A program made the translations under genes and the position numbers. The notes below the pieces were generated by a model. That model ran no database searches. It worked only from the letters and a program-made list of their open reading frames with translations, and was not told where the DNA came from. From contig CAYOFO010000021.1 of NCBI GenBank assembly GCA_964403325.1, positions 1 to 19,508 on the forward strand: a stretch of 19,508 bases of DNA, given 5' to 3'. Positions within the stretch are counted from its first letter, which is position 1; every line of letters starts with the position of its first letter. The DNA is from CAZQNF01 sp964403325. Lineage in GTDB: Bacteria > Patescibacteriota > Patescibacteriia > Magasanikbacterales > GWA2-37-8. Below are positions 19,314-19,508 of this stretch, one piece after another.

Positions 19314-19508
19314 TTAGGAGTGACTGGACGCGTCCGGAGCATCTGGAACCGAATCAAAAACTGTGCCTCCAGAATCAAGACTGGTGTCATCGAGAATTTC
19401 TTCTTCGGTATCGCGTAAGTGTTCGGTAAACACTTCGCGTGGTTTTGCCCCATCAGCACTCCCCACTATACCAGCTTCTTCAAGTTCGTCAAGCAGTCGG
19501 GCCGCGCG
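19314..19508 (-). CDS. ftsK: FtsK/SpoIIIE DNA translocase, C-terminal end only (partial)
   Basis: The last 64 codons are in the window; the rest lies beyond its right edge. RAARLLDELEEAGIVGSADGAKPREVF is the typical end of the FtsK gamma domain, a winged helix that reads KOPS-type DNA sequences and guides chromosome transport at division. After it comes a 35-residue acidic tail ending APDASSHS, with no known function. The stop is TAA at 19314-19316. The RodZ-like gene follows after 11 nt, so ftsK, rodZ-like and recA are probably one transcript. Confidence 0.9.
   Translation of the reverse strand, partial: RAARLLDELEEAGIVGSADGAKPREVFTEHLRDTEEEILDDTSLDSGGTVFDSVPDAPDASSHS

Noticed and set aside
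1..19508. CRISPR array, insertion sequence or prophage
   Set aside because: No regularly spaced repeats, transposase, integrase or phage structural gene was seen on either strand.

Overview
The window looks like a chromosomal segment of a small-genome bacterium, most likely a member of the Candidate Phyla Radiation (Patescibacteria, Parcubacteria-like). This is inferred from AT-rich DNA, short intergenic gaps, genes that mostly lack a Shine-Dalgarno sequence, a tRNA gene without encoded CCA, many small orphan proteins, and an ftsK - HTH/RodZ-like - recA order. TGA is used as a stop (7769-7771, 10820-10822), so TGA has not been recoded. No phage, insertion sequence, transposase or CRISPR array is visible.

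Left part, plus strand (1-11173). A tRNA-Gly(TCC) and its terminator are followed by about 550 bp without an ordinary gene. That stretch holds two tandem elements of matching layout: a small hydrophobic ORF, a promoter-like pair, an arm complementary to the ascending arm of the terminator, then the terminator. Next come a GC-rich orphan gene (678-1556, possibly ATP-grasp-like), an M20 peptidase, an AraC-HTH/O6-alkylguanine transferase fusion, an unknown 351-aa protein, an endonuclease/exonuclease/phosphatase-family protein, a 60-aa orphan, gpsA, an ECF-like sigma factor, a DEAD-box helicase with a terminator-like hairpin in its leader, a YtxH-like protein, a YihY/BrkB membrane protein and an 84-aa orphan. 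The plus-strand block ends at a bidirectional terminator (11141-11173).

Middle (11217-13333). A secreted CAP-domain protein lies on the minus strand. A small Cys-containing anchored or secreted protein lies on the plus strand with its own strong promoter, strong Shine-Dalgarno sequence and terminator.

Right part, minus strand (19508 down to 13332). In transcription order: ftsK (C-terminal end only), a RodZ-like HTH membrane protein, recA, terminator; DsbA-like oxidoreductase, VKOR, two orphans; AhpC-type peroxiredoxin with a near-consensus promoter, a 181-aa orphan, Fe/Mn superoxide dismutase and a DUF3592-like protein. DsbA plus VKOR form a complete oxidative-folding pair, and AhpC plus SOD remove peroxide and superoxide, so this stretch reads as a redox block. 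The secreted four-Cys proteins in the middle are plausible folding substrates.

The most interesting material is regulatory: the tandem attenuator-like elements at 277-602, the leader hairpin of the helicase gene, promoters whose -35 box contains the upstream stop codon, near-leaderless starts, and two genes whose strong Shine-Dalgarno sites and inverted repeats set them apart from their neighbours.
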